From Segatella cerevisiae (GTDB taxonomy: Bacteria; Bacteroidota; Bacteroidia; Bacteroidales; Bacteroidaceae): a stretch of DNA of 64,000 nt. Both the position numbers and the translations under genes were made by a program. Of this stretch, positions 1 to 8,934 are shown one piece after another. Numbering within the stretch: the first letter of the stretch is position 1; each line of letters starts with the position of its first letter. The stretch lies in contig NZ_JAMXLY010000003.1 in NCBI RefSeq assembly GCF_024054555.1, positions 1-64,000 on the forward strand. Direction: 5' to 3'. Below the pieces are notes generated by a model. The model worked only from the letters and a program-made list of their open reading frames with translations, ran no database searches and was not told where the DNA came from.

Positions 1-299
1 CAATGCAAAGCTAAAGAGTTTTAGGACTACTTTCAGGGGAGTGGAAGATGTGAAGTTCTTCTTATACAGAGTTGCACAATTATATGCATAGGCAAATTGT
101 TAAATCCCCAAGATTAATAACTGTGCCCTCTCCTCTTACAAACTATCGTGAGACCGTTTGTAAACGGATCCACCTATTTTAATTGGGATGTAAAAGCTAA
201 CACTACAAGTACAGAGTTAGGCTGCTCCTTCCCTCTCCCTCTCATTCTATGATCGGAAAAACGGAAAGAACAGCCTGATTTTCGTAAAGCGGATATACC
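1..299. other. intergenic stretch, no gene seen
   Basis: I see no coding sequence here. The only structure is a perfect 8-bp inverted repeat (TTACAAAC at 136-143, GTTTGTAA at 156-163) with a 12-base loop. It has no T-tract and may be chance. The stretch lies downstream of the small secreted-protein gene, so it may hold that gene's terminator, but no convincing one is visible. Confidence 0.4.
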
Positions 300-746
300 T
301 TACATCAATTTATTCAGAGCCTGGCGATAATTCTGCCAATAAGTGATCTTGTCCTGAACCTTTTGCTTGTCAATAAAGCGATTGAGACGGGAATCAGAGA
401 GTTGAGTACTCAGCAGGAAGATGTAATGGTCCACCAGATTTGCCTTTTCCTGAACGGTTTTCTTCTTAGGATAGCCCCGCTTAGCAGTTTCCTGTTCCCA
501 AACTTCAGCATTCTCATTGATTTTCTGGCCCGTAGCCTGCAAATCAGCGACAAATTTATCCCGATAGGCTTTCTCCTCAGGGGTCATACCTGCTGCGGAT
601 TCCAATTCTGATGCACTGACAGTAGCGGTGGAAGAATCGGTAGTTGCCTGTTGTTGGGTATTGATGTTCTCATAAGTTGACTGTGCAAAGGCGCTCATAG
701 GGAGCACTGCCAGTCCAAGTAAAACTAACTTGATTTTATTGTTCAT
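300..746 (-). CDS. small secreted protein of unknown function
   Basis: 148 residues. An N-terminal signal peptide (basic MNNKIK, hydrophobic core, cleavage likely after SAFAQ near residue 22) predicts export. A Thr/Ser/Gln-rich low-complexity segment (about 28-50) follows, then a charged, probably helical region to the C-terminus. The start is supported by a good ribosome-binding site (AAAGGAG) just upstream. No Cys follows the signal peptide, so it is not a lipoprotein. It lies downstream of glsA-glsB on the same strand, 70 bases after glsB, and could be cotranscribed. I do not recognise the family and assign no function. Confidence 0.7.
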   Translation of the reverse strand: MNNKIKLVLLGLAVLPMSAFAQSTYENINTQQQATTDSSTATVSASELESAAGMTPEEKAYRDKFVADLQATGQKINENAEVWEQETAKRGYPKKKTVQEKANLVDHYIFLLSTQLSDSRLNRFIDKQKVQDKITYWQNYRQALNKLM

Positions 747-816
747 AACTTTCTCCTTTATTTATAATTGAATATAAACGATGCGGTTCTCCAGGCCTAA
801 AGCCTCTGACCGCTGA

Positions 817-1812
817 TTATTTTTTCTTATGCAGGAAGAACATCGAATCTCTTCCTTTCGACAAGTCCAGAGCTTCCGGATGTTCCTTGATATAACTGTT
901 GATATGCCTTACCCGCTTCTCCTGCAGAATCTCATTGACGGCGATAAGGATTCCCGTTTCTTCCACCTCTCCAAATTCATGGTTGATGGCTGTTCCGAAG
1001 ACTTTCATCGTCGGACTCAACCCCATATAAGCATTGACCAAAGGTGGAATATTGTACCCCAACTCACGCACGGTATGATTGAGATTACGATAATCGTCCT
1101 TGAAGTTATCGGCTGTCAGTACAGACTTCAACTCACTTTCCGAGGTAACGCTTTTCAAAGGTGTATAGGGAACGATCAACTTATCCTTGTCTTCAAAATG
1201 CTTTTTCAGAAAATAGAGTATCAGGTCACGCCCTTTCTTGCTGAAAGACGGATACATCGTCATCTTTCCGAAGAAATACTTCAGATCAGGAATAATGACA
1301 GTCAGTGCGCCAAGACCATCCCAGAGGTTGTCGAGGGCAAAAATGCTCTTCGTATTCTTCCGGATATTCTGATAATCCAAGGAGACAAATGAACGTCCCA
1401 GTTCTACCGTACACGGCATGTATTCATCCAGGAACTTCTGAGAGAAATGGAACATATGGCTCGTTGCCAATTTAGGCTGTCCCTTGTCATCCAACTTCCA
1501 GTTTTTCCCTGCCAGGTAACGATAGCCTCCTATTATTTCATTAGATTTCGGATTCCAGACAATCAGTTGCTTATAGCAATTATCTCCTAGATCATATTCA
1601 TCGATATCCATTGACTTCCCCGTTCCACCACCAGCAGTACGAAAAGCAATTTCCCTCAGTCTTCCGATTTCTTGCATGACATGAGGAGAGTCATTCGCCG
1701 TGATAATATAGATATCATTATGGCTTTTATTTGTCGTACGAAGTTTTTTCTCCGGCGTCAGTTCACTCTTAAGTACTTCTCTACTGATCGGTTGAATAAT
1801 CTGTTCTTCCAT
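817..1812 (-). CDS. glsB: GlsB-type N-acyltransferase (glycine lipid synthesis)
   Basis: 331 residues. It resembles the GNAT-fold N-acyltransferases (OlsB/hemolysin-like) that in Bacteroides attach a 3-hydroxy fatty acid to the amino group of glycine, the first step of glycine-lipid synthesis. Visible features are an N-terminal GNAT segment (about 40-175) with REIAFR near residue 53, the core motif ELGRSF near 137, and a basic C-terminal part. The gene follows the GlsA-like O-acyltransferase by 88 bases on the same strand, the pairing known for glycine lipids, and that pairing is the main support for the precise call. No signal peptide is seen; a peripheral inner-membrane role is expected. 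The alternative is a broader ornithine-lipid or acyl-amino-acid synthase. Confidence 0.8.
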   Translation of the reverse strand: MEEQIIQPISREVLKSELTPEKKLRTTNKSHNDIYIITANDSPHVMQEIGRLREIAFRTAGGGTGKSMDIDEYDLGDNCYKQLIVWNPKSNEIIGGYRYLAGKNWKLDDKGQPKLATSHMFHFSQKFLDEYMPCTVELGRSFVSLDYQNIRKNTKSIFALDNLWDGLGALTVIIPDLKYFFGKMTMYPSFSKKGRDLILYFLKKHFEDKDKLIVPYTPLKSVTSESELKSVLTADNFKDDYRNLNHTVRELGYNIPPLVNAYMGLSPTMKVFGTAINHEFGEVEETGILIAVNEILQEKRVRHINSYIKEHPEALDLSKGRDSMFFLHKKK

Positions 1813-1900
1813 TATTGGTTATGATTTAAAGATTTCCCGGAGCTCAAGGATTGTAAGCCTTTGTGACGGTACTATTATACTTCCACTGAAGAAATGGGCC

Positions 1901-2728
1901 TCAGAGTCGATAGACGATATCTTCCACATACTTGGCCCACTGTTTAGGAGTCTTGCTCTTATCAAACGTCTGCCACGGTATCGGCTTCCCTATTGATATT
2001 CGAAAAGTCTTACCCACATTTTTATACATCTCATCTACCAAAAACAACATGGCGAAATTAAACTTCAAATGCAGAAAACTGCATACTTCTGCTATCCGGT
2101 AGAATTTCTCCGAATTCTGCCCGCTGAAGTGAACAGGCACTACGTCACGATGGTATTCCACACTCTTTGAAATAAATGTTTTTTTCCACGGGATATCATG
2201 AACGACACCCTTGATCTTTCTAGAACAAAGTCCTGCCGGGAACATCAACATATGATAATTGCTCTGAAATCCTTTCTCCACCATAGCCGGGAAACTTCTC
2301 CCTTGAGATCCGGTCTTGTTGATACCGATACAGACGGGTCTCAAACCTGGCAGAAACAAAAGCAGGTCATTGACCAAATAGCGGAAAGCTCCGTCATAAT
2401 GGTCGCCGATAATTGAGCCCAGAGCTACACCATCAGCGCCTCCCAAAGGGTGATTGGACACGAAAGTATAGACTTTGCCGTCATTCTTGTCAGGGAGATT
2501 CTCTTCGCCTCGTATTTCCAAGGTCATCCCCAAATAACGGACACAGGCCTTCAACCAAGGTGTCCCTGTCTTGTCCCGGCTCTCCCAGAGAAACCGATTC
2601 ACTTCATCCAAATGAACAATATGCTTGAGCCACGATACGACGAACCGGGGAACATATTTAGATTTTCTCCCCATCTTCTGCTTGATGATCTTATCTAAGT
2701 CTATCGTTTTCTCAACCGCCTCACTCAT
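1901..2728 (-). CDS. glsA: GlsA-type O-acyltransferase (PlsC-like)
   Basis: 275 residues. A PlsC/LPLAT-family acyltransferase expected to add the second acyl chain to the hydroxyl of N-acyl-glycine. The catalytic block is NHPLGGAD near residue 91, in which His and Asp are five residues apart rather than the usual four (HX4D). Further downstream, MFPAGLCSRK matches the substrate-binding block of LPLATs. It lies upstream of glsB in a two-gene operon. A TAnnTTTG promoter sits 26 bases before the start. Glycine lipids are known to help Bacteroides tolerate stress and colonise the gut. The alternative is a lyso-ornithine-lipid or 1-acylglycerol-3-phosphate acyltransferase. Confidence 0.8.
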   Translation of the reverse strand: MSEAVEKTIDLDKIIKQKMGRKSKYVPRFVVSWLKHIVHLDEVNRFLWESRDKTGTPWLKACVRYLGMTLEIRGEENLPDKNDGKVYTFVSNHPLGGADGVALGSIIGDHYDGAFRYLVNDLLLFLPGLRPVCIGINKTGSQGRSFPAMVEKGFQSNYHMLMFPAGLCSRKIKGVVHDIPWKKTFISKSVEYHRDVVPVHFSGQNSEKFYRIAEVCSFLHLKFNFAMLFLVDEMYKNVGKTFRISIGKPIPWQTFDKSKTPKQWAKYVEDIVYRL

Positions 2729-2753
2729 ATTTCTTTATACACTAATACTGTGC

Positions 2754-2761
2754 AAAAGTAG
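2754..2761 (-). promoter_or_regulatory. Bacteroidetes -7 box upstream of glsA
   Basis: Read on the minus strand this is TACTTTTG, a match to TAnnTTTG. It ends 26 bases before the glsA start codon. No TTTG is seen 20 bases further upstream, so the -33 half is weak. Confidence 0.5.
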
Positions 2762-3127
2762 CACATGTTTTTTAAATACGTAACTTTTTACTTTAAAAAA
2801 GTGCTAAAATAATCATCTTTATCGGAAAGATTTCGCTTTGTTCAGGGCAAAAGGCTGGAAATAATAAAAGAGGTAACTTCCTGAAGGCTCGTTCAGAAAC
2901 CTGTTGAAGACTTCGCAATACTGTTTTTAAGTTGTAAGGCCAAATATACCTTTAACCCAATCGTGCATGAAGGTCAAGTGTGTGTCCCCCTAGGTTTCCA
3001 TAGGCAGTGAGACGCCTGATGGGCATTTCAAGTCCTGCACTTCTCTACCTATTCTATCCTTTTAGGGATGACTTGGGGAAACTCTGATACCTAGTCTTAA
3101 TCATTTATATTAAGTTTTATAAAATTT
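2762..3127. other. gene-free stretch with possible structured RNA
   Basis: No coding sequence is supported. Part of it can fold: CTAGGTTTCC (2990-2999) can pair with GGAAA (3077-3081) plus CCTAG (3090-3094), leaving an 8-base bulge, and CAAGTC (3029-3034) can pair with GACTTG (3070-3075). An AT-rich hairpin (CTTAAT 3096-3101 with ATTAAG 3109-3114, then TTTTAT) could be a weak terminator on the plus strand. A minus-strand TATATTTG (2941-2948) could be a distal glsA promoter. I could not match it to a known RNA family. Confidence 0.3.
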
Positions 3128-3170
3128 GTGGTGGAAAGTGGAGGATTGTGGGGAAAATTATGTAACTTTG
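3128..3170 (+). promoter_or_regulatory. dcw promoter with putative MraZ operator
   Basis: Three GTGG repeats start at 3128, 3138 and 3148, spaced exactly 10 bases apart. They are followed by a -7 box TAACTTTG at 3163-3170, 28 bases before mraZ. MraZ is known to autoregulate by binding short G-rich direct repeats of about this spacing upstream of mraZ (TGGGN with 5-base spacers in E. coli, AAAGTG-type repeats in mycoplasmas). AAAGTGG is present at 3135-3141. The repeats cover the place where the -33 element should be, so repression by occlusion is plausible. The operator role is inferred. Confidence 0.65.
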
Positions 3171-3198
3171 AACCCTGATATCATATAAAGAGGTAAGG

Positions 3199-3744
3199 AT
3201 GAGGTTTTTAGGTCATCTTGAAGCAAAGACCGACAAGAAAGGACGGGTCTTTCTGCCTGCCGTTTTTCGTAGAGAAATGCAGACAGCAGGAGAGGAACGT
3301 CTGGTATTGCGCAAGGATATCTTTCAGCCTTGTCTGGTGCTCTACCCTGAATCAGTGTGGAACAATCAGTTGGATGCACTTCGCAGCAAACTTAACCGCT
3401 GGAACAAAAAGCACCAACAGATTTTCCGGATGTTTGTTTCTGATGTCGAACTCATCACTCTTGACGGAAACGGAAGATTCCTCATTCCCAAACGCTATCT
3501 GAAAATGGCAAACATTCAGGAGGAGGTACGCTTTATCGGTATGGATGATACCATTGAGATCTGGTGCCATTCTAAAGAGGATTCTCCATTCATGGACACC
3601 GGGGAATTTGTCAAAGACTTGCAGGACATTATGTCCACAGACACTTCTCATGAAGAAAACATGGGAAATGGGACAAAGATAGATGAAGAAGGAGAACCGT
3701 CTGCTCTCCCACAGAATAAGGATGACCAGCCCCTTTCAAAATAG
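3199..3744 (+). CDS. mraZ: MraZ transcriptional regulator
   Basis: 181 residues. First gene of the division/cell-wall cluster; in other bacteria MraZ is a ring-forming DNA-binding regulator of this operon. Two SpoVT/AbrB-like half-domains are visible, each with its signature: DKKGRVFLP at residues 12-20 and LDGNGRFLIP at 88-97. It carries about 30 extra C-terminal residues, rich in Asp, Glu and Lys, compared with the usual length of about 150. The start ATG follows AAAGAGG, a usable ribosome-binding site. GTGG repeats upstream of the promoter suggest autoregulation. rsmH follows after 28 bases. Confidence 0.95.
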   Translation: MRFLGHLEAKTDKKGRVFLPAVFRREMQTAGEERLVLRKDIFQPCLVLYPESVWNNQLDALRSKLNRWNKKHQQIFRMFVSDVELITLDGNGRFLIPKRYLKMANIQEEVRFIGMDDTIEIWCHSKEDSPFMDTGEFVKDLQDIMSTDTSHEENMGNGTKIDEEGEPSALPQNKDDQPLSK

Positions 3745-3772
3745 AACGCTATAGTTCGTGAAAGTTTAAAAC

Positions 3773-4711
3773 ATGCAAGAATCAACTCCGTATCATATAC
3801 CTGTCCTTCTGGAAGAAAGCGTAGATGGTCTCAATATCCATAGAGACGGTATCTATGTGGATGCCACCTTCGGCGGCGGCGGCCATAGTAGAAAGATACT
3901 CTCAAAGCTTGAAGGCAAGGGACATCTCTATAGCTTTGATCAGGATGAGGATGCTGAAGCCAATATCCACGGAGACTGCACTGTCGACGGGGACAAAGAA
4001 ACCGAACATTTCACCTTCATCCACTCGAATTTTAGATACTTGAAGAACTGGATGCGCTACTATCATGTAGAGGCCATTGACGGACTTTTAGCTGATCTGG
4101 GTGTCTCCAGTCACCTTTTCGACGATCAAAGCAGAGGTTTTTCCTTCCGCTTCAACGGGCCTTTGGACATGAGAATGAATACGAAGTCGGAGACGACTGC
4201 CGCAGACATCATCAATAATTATGATGAGGAACGGTTGTCGGATGTTCTCTACCTCTATGGAGAACTGAAGAATGCGCGCCGGATCGCCTCCGTTCTGGTC
4301 AAGGCTCGTGCACAGAAACGAATTGTCACGACCCAAGACTTGCTCGACAAAGTAGAGCCGCTCTTTAAAAAAGACCGAGAAAAGAAAGACATGGCAAAAC
4401 TCTTCCAGGCTCTTCGGATAGAAGTCAACCACGAGATGGCAGCCTTGACTGAACTGTTGCTCTCTGCCGAAAAACTACTCCGGCCCGGAGGGCGGTTGGT
4501 GGTCATCACCTACCAGTCTCTCGAAGACCGGATCGTCAAAGACATTATGAAATCCGGCAATATCAAAGGTAAAATTACTTCTGATTTCTACGGACAGATC
4601 AATACGCCCTTCAAACTGATAAACAATAAAGTGATCACTCCAGACAAAGAGGAACTGGAAAGAAACCCCAGAAGCCGAAGTGCAAAACTCAGAATTGCAG
4701 AAAAGAAATGA
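3773..4711 (+). CDS. rsmH: 16S rRNA (cytosine1402-N4)-methyltransferase RsmH
   Basis: 312 residues, the normal length. Methylates N4 of C1402 in the ribosomal P site, using S-adenosylmethionine. The family signature HIPVLLEE opens the protein and the SAM-binding loop FGGGGHS lies at about 33-39. LADLGVSSHLFD (near 105) and the RPGGRL/TYQSLEDR block near the C-terminal third are also typical. Its stop overlaps the ftsL start by four bases (ATGA), indicating translational coupling. Its place after mraZ is the standard dcw order. Confidence 0.97.
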   Translation: MQESTPYHIPVLLEESVDGLNIHRDGIYVDATFGGGGHSRKILSKLEGKGHLYSFDQDEDAEANIHGDCTVDGDKETEHFTFIHSNFRYLKNWMRYYHVEAIDGLLADLGVSSHLFDDQSRGFSFRFNGPLDMRMNTKSETTAADIINNYDEERLSDVLYLYGELKNARRIASVLVKARAQKRIVTTQDLLDKVEPLFKKDREKKDMAKLFQALRIEVNHEMAALTELLLSAEKLLRPGGRLVVITYQSLEDRIVKDIMKSGNIKGKITSDFYGQINTPFKLINNKVITPDKEELERNPRSRSAKLRIAEKK

Positions 4712-5259
4712 AAGGAATTTCAAACAGCAATCAGAACAAAGATAAGGATGAAGGCCTGAAAAAGACAACACCCTTAGATGCCACAGCTCAACCGAAAACT
4801 GCGAAGAAGGAGGCTGAAGCCCAATCGGCTGCAAAGGGGCAGGAAACTGCCTCAACTGATTTGAATGATGGAAAGACATTTCAGGAAACTATCGCTCAGG
4901 AAGCAACAGAATATGAAGCCCCGCACTCCTCCAATTTCACGCTGAAGAAAATTCTCGGTGGAGATATTCTCAATGCCACATTCATCCGCAACCAAATGGG
5001 ATTGATCTTGCTGATCGTCGCTTTCACCATCATCTATATCTCTAACCGCTACGGCATTCAGAAAGACCTCATCGAAATCAACAACCTGCAGACAGAATTG
5101 CAGAACGCTAAATACCAAGCTCTGTCCAGCAGTAGCCAACTGACTGAAAGAAGCCGCGAAAGCCAGGTTCTGAATCTTTTGAAAAATAATAAGGACAGCG
5201 ATCTGCATATCGCTAACCAACCTCCTTATATCATCAACGTTCCTGATAAAGATGAATAA
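4708..5259 (+). CDS. ftsL: FtsL-like cell division protein
   Basis: 183 residues, bitopic. A long, charged, probably disordered cytoplasmic N-terminus (1-90) precedes one membrane span at about 97-113 and a periplasmic region (about 115-165) with the heptad-like pattern of a coiled coil. FtsL normally partners FtsB/DivIC and FtsQ and activates FtsW-FtsI. The call rests on this topology and the position between rsmH and ftsI, since FtsL sequences diverge strongly. The cytoplasmic tail is much longer than in E. coli FtsL (about 35 residues). It overlaps rsmH by four bases and ftsI by eight. Confidence 0.85.
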   Translation: MKGISNSNQNKDKDEGLKKTTPLDATAQPKTAKKEAEAQSAAKGQETASTDLNDGKTFQETIAQEATEYEAPHSSNFTLKKILGGDILNATFIRNQMGLILLIVAFTIIYISNRYGIQKDLIEINNLQTELQNAKYQALSSSSQLTERSRESQVLNLLKNNKDSDLHIANQPPYIINVPDKDE

Positions 5260-7414
5260 TTTCGAATCCAAGAAAGTTATGCCCCGTTACAGGGCCATTG
5301 CTATTCTATTGGCACTGACAGCCCTTGTCATCTTAGGCAAGACCATCTATATCATGACCGCAAAACATGATTACTGGATGAAGGTGGCAGACCGAGTCAA
5401 ACGCGACTCTGTCTGTGTCAGGCCAAATCGAGGGAATATCCTCAGTTGCGACGGCCAACTGCTCGCAAGCAGTCTGCCGGAATTCAAGATATATATGGAC
5501 TTCGTCGCCTTGCACCAAGCACATAATGATTCGCTTTGGAATGCAAAAGAAGATGCAATCTGCAGGGACCTCCATAAAGTGTTCCCTGAAAAAGGCGTGG
5601 GTTACTTCAAACTCCATCTCGAAGAAGGACGGGCCAAAAAAAGCAGGCACTGGCCGATCTGGGGAAAACGGATAGACTATACGACCTTTACCCATATCGC
5701 AAGTTTCCCGGTCTTCCGTCTGTCACCTGACAAGAGCGGATTCCATTGGGAAGAGTTTGACGCCAGGAAACGATCTTACGGTTCTCTTGCCAGTCGTACG
5801 ATCGGGGCAATGTTCGGAGCAAAAGACACAGCTAGATTCGGTCTGGAACTGTCCTACGACTCTATCTTGAGAGGACAAAATGGAATCGTACATCGCCGGA
5901 AGATCAGGAATAAGTTCCTGAACATTACTGACACGCCTCCTATAGATGGGGCTGACATTGTCACTACACTAGATGTCAATATGCAGGACATTGCGGAAAG
6001 AGCTGTTGTCAACGAACTGAAACAGGTCAACGGGAACGTCGGTGTAGCCATCGTCATGGAAGTCAAGACCGGAGACATCAAAGCCATCGTCAATATGGAG
6101 AAATGCTTTGACGGAAAATATAGAGAGCTCAGGAATCATGCCGTGAGCGACTTGCTCGAACCTGGGTCTGTATTCAAACCTGCCAGTATTATGGTCGCTT
6201 TGGATGACGGTGTCGTCGACACCACTTATCGCGTCAATACCGGTAACGGCGTCTGGAATATGTACGGAAGACAGATGAAGGACTTTAACTGGAGACGTGG
6301 CGGATTCGGCGTTCTGACTCTTCCCCAAACACTATGGTACAGTTCCAATGTGGGAGTCAGCCGGATTATCGATGACCATTACCGGAATGACCCTGAGAAA
6401 TATGTCAGAGGTATTTACAGGACCGGTATTGCAGACAATTTGGGAATCCCGCTTATCGGTGCTACACCGGCCCGGATACGTATGCCGCACAAGAATCACC
6501 ACGGGCAATATGACAACTGGAGTCGTACGGCACTGCCTTGGATGAGTATCGGTTACGAATCTCAAGTGCCGCCGATCTCGACCCTGACCTTTTACAATAC
6601 TATCGCCAATAATGGTGTCATGATGCGTCCGAGATTTGTACAACGTGTTGTCAAGGATGGTAAAACCATTATGGAATTTCCACCGGAAGTCATGAGACAA
6701 CATATCTGCAAGGAGAGCACACTTCGCAAGATTCAGACCATCTTAAGACAGGTCGTCAGCGTAGGCCTCGGAAAGAAAGCGGGATCCAAATCCTTCGAAG
6801 TTTCAGGCAAGACCGGTACGGCCCAGATATCCAAAGGTTCAGGAGGTTATAAAGTGGGAGGTATCAACTACCTGTTGAGTTTTGCAGGCTATTTTCCTTC
6901 CAATGATCCGAAATACAGTTGTATCGTCTGCATCCAGAAAACCGGTTTACCGGCATCAGGAGGCGGAATGAGCGGAGTCATCTTCCACGACATCGCAGAG
7001 GGTATCATGGCACAGAACCTGAAACTGGATGTGAGCGCAGCACGGGATTCCTCGTCTGTCCTCATACCGGACGTAAAGGCAGGCAATATTCTGTCTGCAG
7101 ACTATGTCCTCTCCCATCTCGGCATCGCTGTCAACTCTGACTGGAGCGGAAGTTATGCTGACGGGAATCCGGTCTGGGGGAAGACCAAGAACATCAACAA
7201 CCACAAACTTGCCCTCTACAAGACCCCACTTTACAGTAAGTCACAGATTCCGGATGTTCTCAATATGGGCGCCCGGGATGCCGTCTACCTGATCGAGAGC
7301 AGAGGTGTAAAGGTTCGCCTGCACGGCACCGGAAAAGTAGTACGGCAGAGTCTGCCTGCAGGACACAAGATTCGCAAAGGCGAGAGTTGTGACTTGACAT
7401 TGGAGAACAAATAA
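5252..7414 (+). CDS. ftsI: division transpeptidase FtsI (PBP3) with PASTA domain
   Basis: 720 residues. Class B penicillin-binding protein that cross-links septal peptidoglycan together with FtsW. A short cytoplasmic tail and one membrane anchor (about 12-33) precede the dimerisation domain and the transpeptidase domain. All three active-site motifs are present: SVFK with nucleophile S306, SSN at 364-366, and KTG at 520-522. A C-terminal PASTA domain (about 660-718, starting IPDVLNMG) is fused; E. coli FtsI lacks one, but it is common in Bacteroidetes and Gram-positives. The start overlaps ftsL by eight bases. Confidence 0.96.
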   Translation: MNNFESKKVMPRYRAIAILLALTALVILGKTIYIMTAKHDYWMKVADRVKRDSVCVRPNRGNILSCDGQLLASSLPEFKIYMDFVALHQAHNDSLWNAKEDAICRDLHKVFPEKGVGYFKLHLEEGRAKKSRHWPIWGKRIDYTTFTHIASFPVFRLSPDKSGFHWEEFDARKRSYGSLASRTIGAMFGAKDTARFGLELSYDSILRGQNGIVHRRKIRNKFLNITDTPPIDGADIVTTLDVNMQDIAERAVVNELKQVNGNVGVAIVMEVKTGDIKAIVNMEKCFDGKYRELRNHAVSDLLEPGSVFKPASIMVALDDGVVDTTYRVNTGNGVWNMYGRQMKDFNWRRGGFGVLTLPQTLWYSSNVGVSRIIDDHYRNDPEKYVRGIYRTGIADNLGIPLIGATPARIRMPHKNHHGQYDNWSRTALPWMSIGYESQVPPISTLTFYNTIANNGVMMRPRFVQRVVKDGKTIMEFPPEVMRQHICKESTLRKIQTILRQVVSVGLGKKAGSKSFEVSGKTGTAQISKGSGGYKVGGINYLLSFAGYFPSNDPKYSCIVCIQKTGLPASGGGMSGVIFHDIAEGIMAQNLKLDVSAARDSSSVLIPDVKAGNILSADYVLSHLGIAVNSDWSGSYADGNPVWGKTKNINNHKLALYKTPLYSKSQIPDVLNMGARDAVYLIESRGVKVRLHGTGKVVRQSLPAGHKIRKGESCDLTLENK

Positions 7415-7456
7415 GACTTATCACAATAATCAGGAAAATAATACAGCATCATAATT

Positions 7457-8917
7457 ATGAAATTATCAGAATTATTAAAGAACATCAAACCGATTCAAAT
7501 TATCGGTGATGCAAACATTGAAATCAAAGGTGTCCAGATAGATTCCAGGAAGGTGCAGAATGGATTCTTGTTTATCGCAGAAAGAGGCACCCAGGTAGAT
7601 GGTCATCTTTTCATCTCTAAGGCCATTGCCTCCGGAGCCACAGCAGTACTCTGCATTGATCTGCCGAAGCAACTCCCTACCGGCGTCACATTCGTACAAG
7701 TCGCAGATACAGAAGATGCAGTAGGCAAGGTGACCACCTTATTTTATGGTGACCCTTCCAGACACCTCACCCTCGTAGGGGTTACAGGTACGAATGGAAA
7801 AACGACCATTGCCACCTTATTATATCATTTGTTCCGTAAATTCGGTTACAAATGCGGACTGATGTCAACCGTCATCAATTATGTAGACGACACGCCCTAT
7901 CCGGCTGACCACACGACACCAGATCCCATAGAACTCAATCAACTCCTCGCGAAAATGGTTGAGGCTGGGTGCCAGTATGCCTTCATGGAATGCTCTTCGC
8001 ACGCTATCCATCAGAAAAGGATCGGCGGCCTGAAATTCAAAGGCGCACTCTTCACCAACCTTACCCGTGACCATCTGGACTACCATAAAACTTTCGAGAA
8101 CTACCGTAATGCCAAGAAGGCGTTCTTCGACGGACTGACCAAGGATGCTTTTGCCATCACCAATGCTGATGACAAGAACGGTATGATCATGGTTCAGAAC
8201 ACGAAGGCTACGATCAAGACCTATTCCATCAACAAGATGGCAGATTTCCGGGCTCGGATACTGGAGTTTCATTTTGAAGGAATGCTTCTCGAAATCAATG
8301 GAAAGGAAGTAGCCGTACAGTTCATAGGCAAGTTTAATGTCAGCAACCTTCTTGCCGTTTACGGTGCAGCAGTCATGCTGGGCAAGAAACCGGAAGACGT
8401 TCTCGTGGCCATGAGCACGCTCCACAGTGTCCGCGGGCGTCTCGAACCTGTCCATTCACCGGAAGGGTATACAGCCATCGTCGATTATGCTCATACGCCT
8501 GATGCCATCGAAAATGTTCTGAATGCCATCCATGAAGTGCTGAACGGAAAGGGAAGGATCATTACCGTTTGCGGCGCAGGAGGCAACCGGGATAAGGGCA
8601 AGCGTCCGCTGATGGCCCAAGAGGCTGTCAGACAGAGTGATCAGGTCATTATCACTACAGACAATCCCCGATTTGAAGAGCCGCAAGCTATCATCAATGA
8701 TATGATGGTAGGACTGAATGACCAGCAAAAGAAGAAGGTCATCACCATCGTCGACCGCAAAGAAGCAATCAAAGCGGCCTGTGCGATGGCCAAAAAGGGA
8801 GATGTTGTCCTCGTCGCAGGAAAAGGTCATGAGACCTACCAGGATGTCAAGGGTGTCAAGCATCACTTCGATGACCGGGAAGTACTGAGAAACATCTTTG
8901 GTATTCCTAATAAATAA
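7457..8917 (+). CDS. murE: UDP-MurNAc-L-Ala-D-Glu:meso-DAP ligase MurE
   Basis: 486 residues. Cytoplasmic ATP-dependent ligase that adds the third residue to the peptidoglycan stem peptide. The Mur-ligase P-loop [10 protein letters not shown] lies at about 108-117. The specificity motif DNPR is at 402-405; it selects meso-diaminopimelate over lysine, so the wall is predicted to be of the DAP type. HTPDAI and the C-terminal GKGHETYQ block are also family features. It follows ftsI after 42 bases and precedes mraY by 17. Confidence 0.97.
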   Translation: MKLSELLKNIKPIQIIGDANIEIKGVQIDSRKVQNGFLFIAERGTQVDGHLFISKAIASGATAVLCIDLPKQLPTGVTFVQVADTEDAVGKVTTLFYGDPSRHLTLVGVTGTNGKTTIATLLYHLFRKFGYKCGLMSTVINYVDDTPYPADHTTPDPIELNQLLAKMVEAGCQYAFMECSSHAIHQKRIGGLKFKGALFTNLTRDHLDYHKTFENYRNAKKAFFDGLTKDAFAITNADDKNGMIMVQNTKATIKTYSINKMADFRARILEFHFEGMLLEINGKEVAVQFIGKFNVSNLLAVYGAAVMLGKKPEDVLVAMSTLHSVRGRLEPVHSPEGYTAIVDYAHTPDAIENVLNAIHEVLNGKGRIITVCGAGGNRDKGKRPLMAQEAVRQSDQVIITTDNPRFEEPQAIINDMMVGLNDQQKKKVITIVDRKEAIKAACAMAKKGDVVLVAGKGHETYQDVKGVKHHFDDREVLRNIFGIPNK

Positions 8918-8934
8918 TTCCTAACAAAGAAAAC

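Noticed and set aside
136-163. 8-bp inverted repeat near the left edge
   Set aside because: Perfect but short, with no T-run and no clear gene partner; it could be chance.
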